64,000 nt of DNA from Mesorhizobium sp. B4-1-3 (GCF_006439355.1 NZ_VFTG01000017.1:62001-126000), one strand, 5' to 3'; shown: positions 23,990-34,981, counted from the first letter of the stretch. A program made the numbers and translations. The notes: generated from the sequence alone by a model not told the origin.

Positions 23990-24934
23990 CTACCGCTCCT
24001 CCCTTCGGAACGGCTTCAGCAGCGCCGAGGGCGCCACCGCGTTGCGCGACATGACGGCCATGGCGACGATGGTGAAGATGAAGGGCAGCATCAGGAAGGC
24101 TTCGTAGGGGATGTGGCCGAGTCCGCTGGCTTGCATCCTGAGCTGCAGCGCGTCGACGAAGGCGAAGAGCAGTGCGGCGCCAGCCGAACGCCACGGATCC
24201 CAGCGGCCGAACACGACCAGCGCGATCGCCACCCAGCCGCGGCCGGAGACGACGCCGAAGGTGAAGGCGTTGAACTGCGCCATGGTGAGGAAAGCGCCGG
24301 CAAGACCCATCAGCGCGCCGCCGAGGATCACTGCCTGGAAGCGTGTGTCGATGACGCTGACGCCGGCGGAATCCGCGGCGCGCGGATTTTCGCCGACCAT
24401 GCGCACCGAGAGCCCCCATGGCGTGCGGTAGAGCACGAAGGCGGCGAGCGGGACGGCGATGATCGCCAGATAGACGAGCGTGAACTGGTTGAACACCGCT
24501 GGGCCAAGCACCGGAATGTCGGCAAGCAGCGGGATCGGCGCCGGCTTGAAGCCGTCGATGCTCGGCGGCACCGATTGCTGGCCGAAGATCAGCCGGTAGA
24601 GGAAGTAGGCGAGGCCCGATGAGAACAAGGTCACGCCGATGCCGCAGACATGTTGGCTTAGCCCGAGCGCGACGGTGAACAGCGCGTGCAACGCGCCCAT
24701 CAACGCGCCGACCAGCACGGCCACCAGCACCCCCAGCCACAGGCTGCCGCTCAGGCTCGCGGCGGTGAAGCCCGCCATGGCCGACAGCAGCATGATGCCT
24801 TCGATGCCGAGATTGAGCACGCCGGCACGTTCGGAAAACATTTCGCCGAGCGTCGCGAAAGCGAGCGGCGTGGCGATGCGGATGATGGCGGCAAGGAAGC
24901 CGACCTGAAAAATCTGCTCGAACACCGCGCTCAT
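23990..24934 (-). CDS. BMP-type nucleoside ABC importer, second permease
   Basis: 314 residues from MSAVFEQIFQVGFLAAIIRI. It is a hydrophobic permease of the branched-chain/ribose superfamily (BPD_transp_2). Signatures are LGEMFSERAGVLNLGIEGIM near residue 35 and RMVGENPRAADSAGVSVIDT in the cytoplasmic loop. The ATG overlaps the stop of the first permease (ATGA), so a longer frame that overlaps that gene is rejected. It pairs with the upstream permease to import nucleosides or purines across the inner membrane. Confidence 0.93.
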   Translation of the reverse strand: MSAVFEQIFQVGFLAAIIRIATPLAFATLGEMFSERAGVLNLGIEGIMLLSAMAGFTAASLSGSLWLGVLVAVLVGALMGALHALFTVALGLSQHVCGIGVTLFSSGLAYFLYRLIFGQQSVPPSIDGFKPAPIPLLADIPVLGPAVFNQFTLVYLAIIAVPLAAFVLYRTPWGLSVRMVGENPRAADSAGVSVIDTRFQAVILGGALMGLAGAFLTMAQFNAFTFGVVSGRGWVAIALVVFGRWDPWRSAGAALLFAFVDALQLRMQASGLGHIPYEAFLMLPFIFTIVAMAVMSRNAVAPSALLKPFRREER

Positions 24935-25986
24935 GTTTGCGCTCCCACCCGGCGGATGCGGTAGGCGGTGAAGAGCAGCGCCACCAGCATGGCAAGCAGC
25001 GCCGTGCCCTGAATGACGTCGCTCAGGAAAGCCGGCACGCCGGTGGCGCGCGACATCGCCTCGGCGCCGGTCATGACGGCGGCCAGGAAGACCGCCGCGG
25101 GCACCACGCCGAGCGGGTTGAGCCTGGCGAGCATCGCGACGACGATACCGGAATAGCCGTAGCCCGGCGAGATGTCGCTCATCACCTGGAAGTGCACGCC
25201 GCCGACCTCGCCGACGCCGGCGAGTCCGGCGAGCGCACCCGACAGCAGCGCGGTCGAGAGCAGCACGCGCTGCACGTTGATGCCGCCATAGCGGGCGGCT
25301 TCCGGATTCTCGCCGGTGACGCGGATGCGGAAGCCGAGCGTGGTGCGCGCAATCAGGAACCAGCAGAGGGGTGCCGCGATCAACGCCACGACGACGCCGA
25401 GATGCAGCCTTGTGCCTTCTATCAGCACCGGCAAATTGGCGGAATCCTCGATCGGGGGCGAGATCGGGTAGCCGGAGAAGGTGTCCTTCCACGGCCCTTC
25501 GATCAGCGCCATCAACGCGTAATAGATGACCGAGTTGAGCAGCAGCGAGCTGACCACGTCATCGACCTTGAACTTGACCCTCAGCGTCGCCGGCACCAGC
25601 GCGACGAGCGCGCCGGCGGCCGCACCGACCAGCGCCATCAACAGCATGGCGAGATAGCCCGGCATCGGGATCGTGCCGACGAAGCAGCTGGCCACGGCAC
25701 CGGCGAGCAGCTGGCCCTCGGCGCCGATGTTCCAGAATTTGGCGCGGAAGGCGATCGCCACGGCGAGGCCGGTGAAGATCATCGGCGCGGCGCGCACCAG
25801 CGTCTCGGTGATGGCGTAGCTGTCGCCGAGCGAGGCCGAGAGCATAACGCCATAGGCTTCGACCACTCCGGCACCAGCTACGGCGATCAGTCCACTGCAG
25901 AGCACCAGCGTCACGGCGATCGCGACGAGCGGGAGGGCCAGGTTGAACCAGGCGGGCGTCGACGTGCGGGCTTCGAGGCGAAACAT
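24931..25986 (-). CDS. BMP-type nucleoside ABC importer, first permease
   Basis: 351 residues with about eight to ten transmembrane helices. The family features AIAFRAKFWNIGAEGQLLAG (about 80-100) and FRIRVTGENPEAARYGGINV (about 215-235) are clear. Its ATG overlaps the ATPase stop (TGATG) and its stop overlaps the next permease start. The gene order ATPase-permease-permease is the standard YufO-YufP-YufQ/NupABC arrangement. Confidence 0.93.
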   Translation of the reverse strand: MFRLEARTSTPAWFNLALPLVAIAVTLVLCSGLIAVAGAGVVEAYGVMLSASLGDSYAITETLVRAAPMIFTGLAVAIAFRAKFWNIGAEGQLLAGAVASCFVGTIPMPGYLAMLLMALVGAAAGALVALVPATLRVKFKVDDVVSSLLLNSVIYYALMALIEGPWKDTFSGYPISPPIEDSANLPVLIEGTRLHLGVVVALIAAPLCWFLIARTTLGFRIRVTGENPEAARYGGINVQRVLLSTALLSGALAGLAGVGEVGGVHFQVMSDISPGYGYSGIVVAMLARLNPLGVVPAAVFLAAVMTGAEAMSRATGVPAFLSDVIQGTALLAMLVALLFTAYRIRRVGAQT

Positions 25987-27506
25987 CAGGCCGCCTCCTC
26001 GCTGTGCCCGGCGCCGGTCATCATCAGGCCGAGCCTCGCGATGGTGGCGTCCGCGCTGGGAAGCGTGCCTGCGATGCGGCCCTCATACATCACCGCGATG
26101 CGATCCGAGAGCATCAGCAATTCCTCGAGATCCTCGCCGATGACGATGATGCCGCGGCCCTTGGCGCGCATGGCGAGGAATTTCTCGTGAATGAAGCGGG
26201 CAGCGCCGATGTCGAGGCCGCGCGTCGGCTGCGAGACGATCAGCACCTTGGGATCGAAGGCGAGCTCGCGCGCCAGCAGCGCCTTCTGCAGATTGCCGCC
26301 GGACAGCGCGCCGGCGCGCACCATCGGACCGGGGCAGCGAATGTCATAGGCCTTGATCTGTTCTTCGGCGAAGGCGCGGATAGCGGCCGGGTTGAGCAAG
26401 CCCTTGCGGCTGAAGGCTTCGGTGCCGATGCGCGGCAGCACCATGGAATCGGCCAAAGGCAGGTTGGTCACCAGGCCGGTCGTCATCCGGTCCTCCGGAA
26501 TGCGGCCGAGGCCGAGCGCCTGCAGGTCGCGTGGGGAGAATTGCGCGACCGTTTTGCCGGCTATGGTCATCGTGCCGGCCTTGGGCGGCAGCATGCCCGA
26601 GATCACATCGGCCAGCGCCCGCTGGCCGTTGCCGGAGACGCCGGCGATGCCGAGGATCTCGCCCGCACGGACGAAGAGCGAAACCTCGCGCAGCAGCGTG
26701 CCGGCATGGCCGGCTGTGGAGATGCCGTCGAGCGTCAGCATGGCAGCGCCGGGCGTCGAAGCCTCCTTGACAGGCGGCACGATCTCGTGGCCGCACATCA
26801 GTCTCGCCATTTCCGACGATGTGGTTTCTGCCGGATGGTCGACGCGGCCCGCGACCTTGCCGTGGCGCAGGACGACGCAGCGATGGGTGAGCGCCCGAAC
26901 CTCGTTGAGCTTATGCGAGATGAAGATGATGCCGAGCCCCTGGGCCGCCATCGAGCGCAAGGCGGCGAACAGCCCATCGACCTCCGAGGGCGCCAGCACG
27001 GCGGTCGGCTCGTCGAGGATCAAAAGCTTCGCGCCGCGAAACAGCGCCTTGATGATCTCCAGCCGCTGCTGCTCGCCGACCGACAGTGCCGATACCGGCA
27101 GGTTCGGATCGAGGCTCAGCCCATACTGCCGGCCGATCTCGGCGAGCCGGGCGAGCCCGCGCGTACGGTCGATACGGCCGGACTTGCCGGGAATGCCGAT
27201 CAGGAGGTTTTCCAGCACCGTGAGGCGCGGTGCGAGGTGGAAATGCTGGTGCACCATGCCGATGCCGGCGGTGAGCGCGTCGGCGGAATTGTGGATGGCC
27301 ACCGGCTTGCCCTCGACCAGGATCTCGCCGGTGTCCGGCGCGTAGGCGCCGAACAGCACGTTCATCAGCGTCGTCTTGCCGGCGCCGTTCTCACCGAGCA
27401 GGCCAAGGATTTCGCCCGGAGCGACGCTGAGGTCGACGCCCTCGTTCGCCTTGACGGCGCCGAAGACCTTGGTGATGCCGCGCATTTCGATGAGTGGGGC
27501 GGACAA
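25986..27506 (-). CDS. BMP-type nucleoside ABC importer, double ATPase
   Basis: 506 residues with two ABC domains. Domain 1 has Walker A GENGAGKTT, signature LSVGEQQR and Walker B LLILDEPTAVLAP. Domain 2 is the degenerate type, with GVSGNGQRA in place of Walker A, signature LSGGNLQK and VLIVSQPTRGLD. This asymmetric pattern is normal for sugar/nucleoside ATPases of the RbsA/NupA type. It is the first gene of the minus-strand importer operon. The binding-protein gene lies upstream, separated by about 330 bases that include repeats, so the two may have separate promoters. Confidence 0.94.
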   Translation of the reverse strand: MSAPLIEMRGITKVFGAVKANEGVDLSVAPGEILGLLGENGAGKTTLMNVLFGAYAPDTGEILVEGKPVAIHNSADALTAGIGMVHQHFHLAPRLTVLENLLIGIPGKSGRIDRTRGLARLAEIGRQYGLSLDPNLPVSALSVGEQQRLEIIKALFRGAKLLILDEPTAVLAPSEVDGLFAALRSMAAQGLGIIFISHKLNEVRALTHRCVVLRHGKVAGRVDHPAETTSSEMARLMCGHEIVPPVKEASTPGAAMLTLDGISTAGHAGTLLREVSLFVRAGEILGIAGVSGNGQRALADVISGMLPPKAGTMTIAGKTVAQFSPRDLQALGLGRIPEDRMTTGLVTNLPLADSMVLPRIGTEAFSRKGLLNPAAIRAFAEEQIKAYDIRCPGPMVRAGALSGGNLQKALLARELAFDPKVLIVSQPTRGLDIGAARFIHEKFLAMRAKGRGIIVIGEDLEELLMLSDRIAVMYEGRIAGTLPSADATIARLGLMMTGAGHSEEAA

Positions 27507-27531
27507 GGGAACTCCTGACTTGCGATTCGGC

Positions 27532-27634
27532 TAGAGCGTTTCACCGTTTAACGGAAACGGCGAACCGCTCTATCTGTTTGTTTTTACGCAATTCCGGACG
27601 GAAAACCGCTCACACTTTTCCTGGAATTGCTCTA
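27532..27634. repeat. RIME-like two-hairpin element, complete
   Basis: Hairpin 1: GAGCGTTTCACCGTTT pairs with AAACGGCGAACCGCTC, with one mismatch. A T-rich spacer (TATCTGTTTGTTTTT) follows. Hairpin 2: GCAATTCC pairs with GGAATTGC around CGGACGGAAAACCGCTCACA. This is the same architecture as at 58082-58180 and resembles the Rhizobium-specific intergenic mosaic elements (RIME). Confidence 0.85.
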
Positions 27635-27639
27635 ACCCG

Positions 27640-27835
27640 CCGAGGGCAGCGCTGCACCCCCTCTGGCCTGCCGGCCAATCTCCCCTCAAGGGGGAAATCA
27701 GATGTCACGGCGGCCTTCGCCAACTTTCAACGTTGAAAAGATCGAGCGCCGTTGACGGAACTGCCAATCTTCCCGCTTAAGCGGGAAGATGTCCGGCAGG
27801 ACAGAGAGGAGGCCTCGCGCCACCCCCTCAATAAG
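27640..27835. repeat. Intergenic palindrome cluster, family E
   Basis: Contains CCCCCTCTGGCCTGCCGGCC with a following CTCCCCTCAAGGGGG block, and a perfect 14-bp palindrome TTTCAACGTTGAAA at 27725-27738. It also contains a perfect 24-bp palindrome at 27767-27790 centred on CGCTTAAGCG, followed by GTCCGGCAGGACAGAG. These blocks recur at 29013, 36301 and 38021. It fills the spacer between the nucleoside ATPase and binding-protein genes; no gene is visible. Confidence 0.8.
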
Positions 27836-27838
27836 GCG

Positions 27839-28864
27839 TCAATCCGAAACCGGTGTGTTCTCGTCGACGTCGACGCGGAAATTGCCTTCGAGGATCTCGG
27901 CCTTCTTCTTCTCGACCAGGTCCTTGACTTCCGCCGGCAGCGTCTTGTCGAATTTGTGGTAGGGCGCGAGATAAGAGCCGCCCTTGGCCATGCGCGAGAA
28001 GTCGCCGTAGTCCTGCGCGGTGAAGACGCCGGCCTTGACCAGCTTGATCGCCTGCTCGACCGTCGGGTACATGTCCCACACCGGCCCGGTGATGACCGTA
28101 TCAGGCCCGAGGCTCGACTGGTCGGACATGTTGGAGATGGCGTAGATCTTCTTTTCCACCGCCGCCTCGATGACGCCGAACCGCTCGGCGTAGATGACGT
28201 CGACGCCGGCATCGATCTGCGCCACGGCCGCTTCCTTGGCCTTGGGCGGGTCGAAGAAAGAGCCGATGAAGGAGACCTTCTTCTTGACGTTCGGGTTGAC
28301 CTCCTTGGCGCCGGCGAAGAACGCATTGACCAGCCGGTTCACTTCCGGAATGCCCATGGCCGCGACGGCGCCGACCGTGCCTGACTTCGACATCTTGCCG
28401 GCGATCATGCCGGAGAGATAAGCGGGCTCGTGGATCCAGTTGTCGAAAACACCGAAATTGGGTTCGGCCGGGCCGGCGCCGGAGCCGAACAGGAAAGCTG
28501 TCTTCGGGAATTGCTTGGCGGTGCGGCGCGATTCGCGCTCCGCGGCGAACGCGTCGCCCAACACCAGTTCATAGCCGCCTTGCGCATATTCGCGCATGAC
28601 GCGGCTGAAGTCGGCGGTCTGCACCTTTTCCGACCATTTATAATCGATGCCCAATTCCTTTTGCGCCTTCAGCAAGGCGACATGAACCTGATTGTCCCAC
28701 GGCTCCTCGATCGGCGTTGCGAAGATCGCCGCCACCTTCAGCTTCTTGTCCTTGGCGAAGGCCGCGCCGGGCAGCACGGTAGCCGCGAGGCCGAGCGCGC
28801 CGAGTTCCAGCACGTTGCGCCGCGACAGGCCGGCGCGTCGCGTTTTGCTATGGTCGTTTTCCAT
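27839..28864 (-). CDS. BMP family ABC transporter substrate-binding protein
   Basis: 341 residues. The N-terminus (RRAGLSRRNVLELGALGLAA) looks like a twin-arginine signal, with cleavage near GAAFA-KD. The mature part is a Bmp/Med lipoprotein-family fold: KVAAIFATPIEEPWDNQVHV, then FGVFDNWIHEPAYLSGMIAG and MSKSGTVGAVAAMGIPEVNR. It probably binds nucleosides or purine derivatives for the importer encoded just downstream. There is no lipobox cysteine, unlike the Gram-positive relatives. Confidence 0.93.
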   Translation of the reverse strand: MENDHSKTRRAGLSRRNVLELGALGLAATVLPGAAFAKDKKLKVAAIFATPIEEPWDNQVHVALLKAQKELGIDYKWSEKVQTADFSRVMREYAQGGYELVLGDAFAAERESRRTAKQFPKTAFLFGSGAGPAEPNFGVFDNWIHEPAYLSGMIAGKMSKSGTVGAVAAMGIPEVNRLVNAFFAGAKEVNPNVKKKVSFIGSFFDPPKAKEAAVAQIDAGVDVIYAERFGVIEAAVEKKIYAISNMSDQSSLGPDTVITGPVWDMYPTVEQAIKLVKAGVFTAQDYGDFSRMAKGGSYLAPYHKFDKTLPAEVKDLVEKKKAEILEGNFRVDVDENTPVSD

Positions 28865-29012
28865 TTAAGTGCCCCTCTGTTCGACAGCCGTGTCGAGCCG
28901 GCCGTTCCAAAAATGTCAGACGCGCAGGACTATGGAACGGCGCCTGAGATTTGTCCACATGGTCAAATTTGGTGGATAGGGATAGTGCGAAGCCGGAAGC
29001 GCTGGCGGGACA

Positions 29013-29094
29013 GCGCCCCCCTCTGGCCTGCCGGCTATCTCCCTCACAAGGGCCCACAAGGGGGGGAGATGGCCGGCAGGCCAGAGGGGGGCGC
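29013..29094. repeat. Large near-perfect palindrome, family E
   Basis: Two 23-base arms (29013-29035 and 29072-29094) are exact reverse complements, beginning GCGCCCCCCTCTGGCC. An inner TATCTCCC/GGGAGATG pair extends the stem almost to the centre. The same CTCTGGCCTGCCGG and CTCCC blocks appear in the other family E copies. It lies between the stop of the beta-oxidation gene and the start of the nucleoside binding-protein gene. Confidence 0.85.
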
Positions 29095-29117
29095 GAAGGA
29101 ACTCGACCTTGAGCCCT

Positions 29118-31181
<2,064 letters not shown>

Positions 31182-31278
31182 GCGGAACCTCCCGAGGCCG
31201 GTTGCAATCGGAGCACGGGTTTACTAGGCCGGCCCGCGAATGGGAACCCGATCCGGCGTTGGCCTAATGGATGTCGGG

Positions 31279-32985
31279 TCAGCTCCCGCCTGCGGCCTCG
31301 GTCGCCAGGCTCTCCGGCATTTCCGCTTCGGCGCCGCGGCCGCCACGCCAGGAAGCGAAGGCGGCGACCAGATAGAGGATCGCCGAGAAGGTGAAGGCGA
31401 AGACCAGCCCGTGCTTGAACGGTCCCGACATCAGCTCGGGAAAGAATTGGTTGCCGGTCAATGTCGCGGCGTTCGCGGACGGCAGGGCATGGAGCACGTC
31501 GGCCGGGATCAGCTCGCCCATCGGGTTGTAGCCGAGGAAGGCGGCGAACAGGCTGGCGACCGGAGGCATGTTGGCGACCTGGTGCGCGATCGCCTCCGGC
31601 ACATGTTGCGCCAGAAGGCCGGCCTCCATCGTCGCCGGCAGGCTGGCAGCAAGGCCGGCCAGCATCAGGCTAAAGAACAGGCCGATCGACAGCACCTGGC
31701 CGGCATTGGTGGTGGTGGCGCGCATGCCGGAGGCCTGGCCGCGTTCGCGCGCCGGCACCGAATTCATGATCTGCGTCGAGTTCGGCGCCACGAACAGGCC
31801 GGAGCCGAGGCCGTTGAGGAACAAGAGTCCGGCGAACGCCGTGTAGGAGAAGTCGGCCGGCAGCGCCATCAGCGCGACGAAGCTGACCGCACCCGCGACC
31901 ATGCCGCCGACGGCGAAGGGCACGCCGCCGACGCGGTCGGAGAAATAGCCCGAGACAGGTCCGGCGAGCAGGAAGCCGACGGTGAGCGGCAGCATGAAGA
32001 TCGCCGACCACAGCGGCGTCTGCTCGAACGAATAGCCGTGCAGCGGCAGCCAGATGCCTTGCAGCCAGACGATCAGCATGAATTGCAGGCCGCCGCGGGC
32101 GATGCCGGAGGCGAGGTTGGCGATGTTGCCATAGGCAAAGCCCGGAATACGAAACAGCGACAGGTCGAGCATCGGCTTGGCGACGCGGCTCTCGATCGCG
32201 ACGAAAGCGATCAGCGAGACGACGCCGATGGCAAACAGCGTCAGCACTTTCGGGCTGGTCCAGGCCATCACCTGGTCGCCATAGGGCTGCAGGCCATAGG
32301 TGATGGCGGTGAGGATCATGACCAGGCCAAGGCCAAAGCTGATATTGCCCAGCCAGTCGATCGTGTGGCTGGAGCGGTTCGGCGCGTCGTGCAGCTTCAG
32401 ATACGCCCAGATGGTGCCGACGAGGCCGAAGGGCACGTTGATCCAGAACACCAGCCGCCAGTCGGTGTCGGCGAGCAGCCCGCCGATCAAAAGACCGATG
32501 AACTGGCCGCCGATCGCCGCCACGACATTGATGCCGAGGGCGAAGCCGCGTTCGTTCTCGGGAAAGGCGTCGGTAAGCAGTGCCGTGGAATTGGCCATGA
32601 TCAGCGCGCCGCCGATGCCCTGGATGATGCGCACGCCGATGAGATACATGGCGGCGAAATCGCCTTGTCCAGGCAGAAGGCTGAGCGCGATGGAGGCGGC
32701 CGTGAAGATGGCGAAGCCCAGATTATACATCTTCGCCCGGCCGAACTGGTCGCCCAGCCGGCCGAAGGCGACCACGAGCACGGCGGTGGCGATCATGTAG
32801 CCGATGATTGCCCAGAGCAGGTAATTGATGTTGCCGGGGTCGAGCGCCTTGAGGCCGATGCCGCGAAACACAGCCGGAAGGCTGATCAACAGGATCGAGC
32901 CATTGATTGCAGCGGCAAGCATGCCGAGCGTGGTGTTGCTCAGAACCATCCATTTGTGGCTCCGTGGGCGGTCCTGTCTGGTCAT
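31279..32985 (-). CDS. MFS transporter, DHA2 (EmrB/QacA) type
   Basis: 568 residues from MTRQDRPRSHKWMVLSNTTL, with about 14 hydrophobic segments. DHA2 signatures are visible: motif A GRLGDQFGRAKMYNLGFAIF and a motif C-like region QGIGGALIMANSTALLTDAF. A much longer open frame extends upstream across the TetR gene on the other strand and is not used. It probably exports a drug, detergent or metabolite by proton antiport. It is divergent from a TetR gene, with a duplicated motif between the two, so repression by that regulator is likely. Confidence 0.92.
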   Translation of the reverse strand: MTRQDRPRSHKWMVLSNTTLGMLAAAINGSILLISLPAVFRGIGLKALDPGNINYLLWAIIGYMIATAVLVVAFGRLGDQFGRAKMYNLGFAIFTAASIALSLLPGQGDFAAMYLIGVRIIQGIGGALIMANSTALLTDAFPENERGFALGINVVAAIGGQFIGLLIGGLLADTDWRLVFWINVPFGLVGTIWAYLKLHDAPNRSSHTIDWLGNISFGLGLVMILTAITYGLQPYGDQVMAWTSPKVLTLFAIGVVSLIAFVAIESRVAKPMLDLSLFRIPGFAYGNIANLASGIARGGLQFMLIVWLQGIWLPLHGYSFEQTPLWSAIFMLPLTVGFLLAGPVSGYFSDRVGGVPFAVGGMVAGAVSFVALMALPADFSYTAFAGLLFLNGLGSGLFVAPNSTQIMNSVPARERGQASGMRATTTNAGQVLSIGLFFSLMLAGLAASLPATMEAGLLAQHVPEAIAHQVANMPPVASLFAAFLGYNPMGELIPADVLHALPSANAATLTGNQFFPELMSGPFKHGLVFAFTFSAILYLVAAFASWRGGRGAEAEMPESLATEAAGGS

Positions 32986-33032
32986 GGCGTTCGAATCCTG
33001 CGCTGCTGGCGCGTCGAGGGCCGGCAGGCTAT

Positions 33033-33075
33033 ATATGAGGATAGTCTCAGGTTTGGAATATGAGGATGGCCTCGG
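33033..33075. promoter_or_regulatory. Duplicated 18-bp motif, candidate TetR operator
   Basis: ATATGAGGATAGTCTCAG at 33033-33050 is repeated as ATATGAGGATGGCCTCGG at 33058-33075, 25 bases apart. Each is a partial palindrome (TGAG...CTCA; GAGG...CCTC). The second copy covers the annotated start of the TetR gene. The position between divergent regulator and efflux genes fits autorepression and repression of the exporter. Confidence 0.55.
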
Positions 33076-33677
33076 AAAAATCAAGCGCAACTGTGCCGCA
33101 GCCGCGCGCGCCGCAGCAAAAAAGAGGCCGCGACCGCGTCGCCGCACTGATGGCGGCGGCCTCGGATCTGTTCGTTGAAAAGGGTTTCGATGCAACGACG
33201 ATGACCGAGATCGCCGCCAAGGCGGGCGCGGCCATCGGCACGCTCTATCTGTTCTTCCCAACCAAGCAGGCGATGGCGCAGGCGATCCTCGCCCAGAATG
33301 CCGAGGCGCTTTCGGCCGAGCTCGACGACCTGCGTGACCGCACGCAAGGGATGAGCGCGGCGGAAATCGCCGACCGGTTGTTTGCCCGGCTTGGCGCCTT
33401 CATGGCCGGGCATCCGGCCTATTCGGCGCTGCTCGACCTGCCGGGCGACGATGGCTGGCGGCGCGCCATACGCGGCCGCCGACGCAACCAGATCGCGACG
33501 CTGTTCGCCGCGGCCGATCCGCCGCTGCCGCCAGGCCAGGCCGAAAGGCTGGCGGTGATCGTGCCGCAATTGATGCGCATCCCGCTGACTTTGATCGGCG
33601 AGAGGCGCCTGCGCGACGGCGTGCTTGAGGAATTGCGGCTGATGCTTAGCCGGCATCTGGAAGCCGGCGAGGGCTGA
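33060..33677 (+). CDS. TetR/AcrR family transcriptional regulator
   Basis: 205 residues from ATG 33060, or 203 from the next in-frame ATG at 33066; neither has a good ribosome site. The HTH domain is at about residues 25-75: RVAALMAAASDLFVEKGFDA, then TTMTEIAAKAGAAIGTLYLF. The C-terminal ligand-binding part is variable. It is divergent from the DHA2 exporter and is presumed to repress it until an inducer binds. Confidence 0.9.
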   Translation: MRMASEKSSATVPQPRAPQQKRGRDRVAALMAAASDLFVEKGFDATTMTEIAAKAGAAIGTLYLFFPTKQAMAQAILAQNAEALSAELDDLRDRTQGMSAAEIADRLFARLGAFMAGHPAYSALLDLPGDDGWRRAIRGRRRNQIATLFAAADPPLPPGQAERLAVIVPQLMRIPLTLIGERRLRDGVLEELRLMLSRHLEAGEG

Positions 33678-33693
33678 CGAAGCCGCGGCCCGG

Positions 33694-34284
33694 TTAGTTG
33701 TCCACGCGGCCGAAGGGCGGCACGTCGCCGATCACTTCGCGCCTGTCCTTGCCGCAGACGAAGGTCTTGGCCTTCTCGTCGGCGAGCGTGCGCGCCTGGT
33801 CGTTGGCCTGCGCGTTCCCGGTGGCCAGAACCAGGCCGATCGTGCAGCCCTGATGTTCTTCCGGTTGCGCCACCTTCGCGACGACCAGGACCTCGATCTG
33901 CTTCTTGTCGTCCTCGGGGTCGCTGACGGAGCGGCGATGAATGGCGGCGAAGGGGATGGCGACGTCGCCATTGGTCTCGATGCGCCATTCCACTTTCGGG
34001 CCCGAGCCGTTGAAAGCGGTGAAGCTCTCCCAGACCGCGGTCATGTCGTCGGATGGAAAGCCGTAATAGACGGATTCGCGCGCGTCGTCGTAGCCGATCA
34101 GCACTGGGTAGCCGCGATAGCCGGAGCAGACCAGGCTCGCCCAGTCGCCGTCGCCTTCCGCGGCCTGCGCATACGTCACGCAATCCTTCTTCGAATCGAG
34201 ATCGGTGTAGGCGCTGGAGATATCGCCGGCCTGGGCCGCCTGGCAGAAACCGGCAAGGGCAAGCGGGATCAGAAGGGCACGCAT
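33694..34284 (-). CDS. Exported protein of unknown function
   Basis: 196 residues from ATG 34284, with GGAG nine bases upstream; a TTG three codons earlier is also possible. The signal peptide is MRALLIPLALAGFCQAAQAG. Mature features are a Cys pair (SKKDCVTYAQ and LVCSGYRGYPVLI), the stretch WRIETNGDVAIPFAAIHRRS, and two further Cys (GCTIG, FVCGKD). This suggests two disulfides in a periplasmic domain. I recognise no named family. It sits between two TetR genes, and its stop lies only 16 bases from that of the upstream TetR gene (convergent). Confidence 0.75.
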   Translation of the reverse strand: MRALLIPLALAGFCQAAQAGDISSAYTDLDSKKDCVTYAQAAEGDGDWASLVCSGYRGYPVLIGYDDARESVYYGFPSDDMTAVWESFTAFNGSGPKVEWRIETNGDVAIPFAAIHRRSVSDPEDDKKQIEVLVVAKVAQPEEHQGCTIGLVLATGNAQANDQARTLADEKAKTFVCGKDRREVIGDVPPFGRVDN

Positions 34285-34329
34285 CGGTGGCAACTCCGTT
34301 TCGAGTTGCCGGAAGCGTAACGCCGTCCG

Positions 34330-34938
34330 CTATTTCTTCAAGCTGGCTTCGATCAGGAGGTCGGCGTTGCGGGCAACCGCCGCCGCCGGGCCGCCCGAGC
34401 CAAAGAGCTGGCCGCTGATATAGGCGCCTTCGATGAGCAGCAGCAGGCCGTCGCCCAGCGTGTCGGAATCGGCGGCGCCCATCGCGGCGGCAATGGCGCG
34501 CAAGCGCCGGCGCAATTCCACTTTGTTGTTCTCGCTCACCACGCGCGCGGGATGGCCGCGCTCGGGATATTCCACCGCAGCGTTGGTCATGCCGCAGCCG
34601 CGGTAATCCGGTTTCTGCGTGCGTTTGCCGACGCGGGTCAGGAAAGCGATGATCTGGGCACGCGGATCGCCTGGATGCGCATGGACGGCCTCCTCGAAGC
34701 GTTCCCAGAATTCGAGGTCGTATTTGCGCAGATAGGAGGCGGCAAGCTCATCCTTGGACGGGAAGCTGCGATAGAGGCTGGGCTTTGTGACGCCGGCGCG
34801 CCTGACGATCTCGTCGACGCCGATCGCCCTGATACCTTCGCGATAAAAAAGGTCGCGCGCCACGTCGAGGATCTTGTCCGCCGCCTTCGGGGCGGGGGCC
34901 GCGTTCAACGAGGCGTCAATTTTATTGTCCGACGGCAT
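34330..34938 (-). CDS. TetR/AcrR family regulator of the adjacent MFS gene
   Basis: 202 residues from MPSDNKIDASLNAAP. The HTH is at about 20-68 (DKILDVARDLFYREGIRAIG, then VDEIVRRAGVTKPSLYRSFP). A C-terminal TetR_C segment contains GCGMTNAAVEYPERGHPA. Longer upstream starts would run into the divergent MFS gene. A perfect 19-bp inverted repeat lies in the divergent promoter region, so this protein probably controls both itself and the MFS transporter. Confidence 0.9.
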   Translation of the reverse strand: MPSDNKIDASLNAAPAPKAADKILDVARDLFYREGIRAIGVDEIVRRAGVTKPSLYRSFPSKDELAASYLRKYDLEFWERFEEAVHAHPGDPRAQIIAFLTRVGKRTQKPDYRGCGMTNAAVEYPERGHPARVVSENNKVELRRRLRAIAAAMGAADSDTLGDGLLLLIEGAYISGQLFGSGGPAAAVARNADLLIEASLKK

Positions 34939-34951
34939 GCAAACAACTCGC

Positions 34952-34981
34952 TTGACAATGTTACTGACCGGTACGTATGTA
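34952..34981 (+). promoter_or_regulatory. Candidate sigma-70 promoter of the MFS gene
   Basis: TTGACA at 34952-34957 and TATGTA at 34976-34981 are 18 bases apart on the plus strand. The left arm of the inverted repeat fills the spacer between them, so a bound repressor would block polymerase. The initiation site would fall before the start codon at 35017, giving a short leader. Confidence 0.5.

Noticed and set aside
27640..29094. CRISPR-like array suggested by repeated palindromic blocks between genes
   Set aside because: The blocks are few, differ in orientation and length, and lack regular spacers or cas genes. They are dispersed palindromic repeats.
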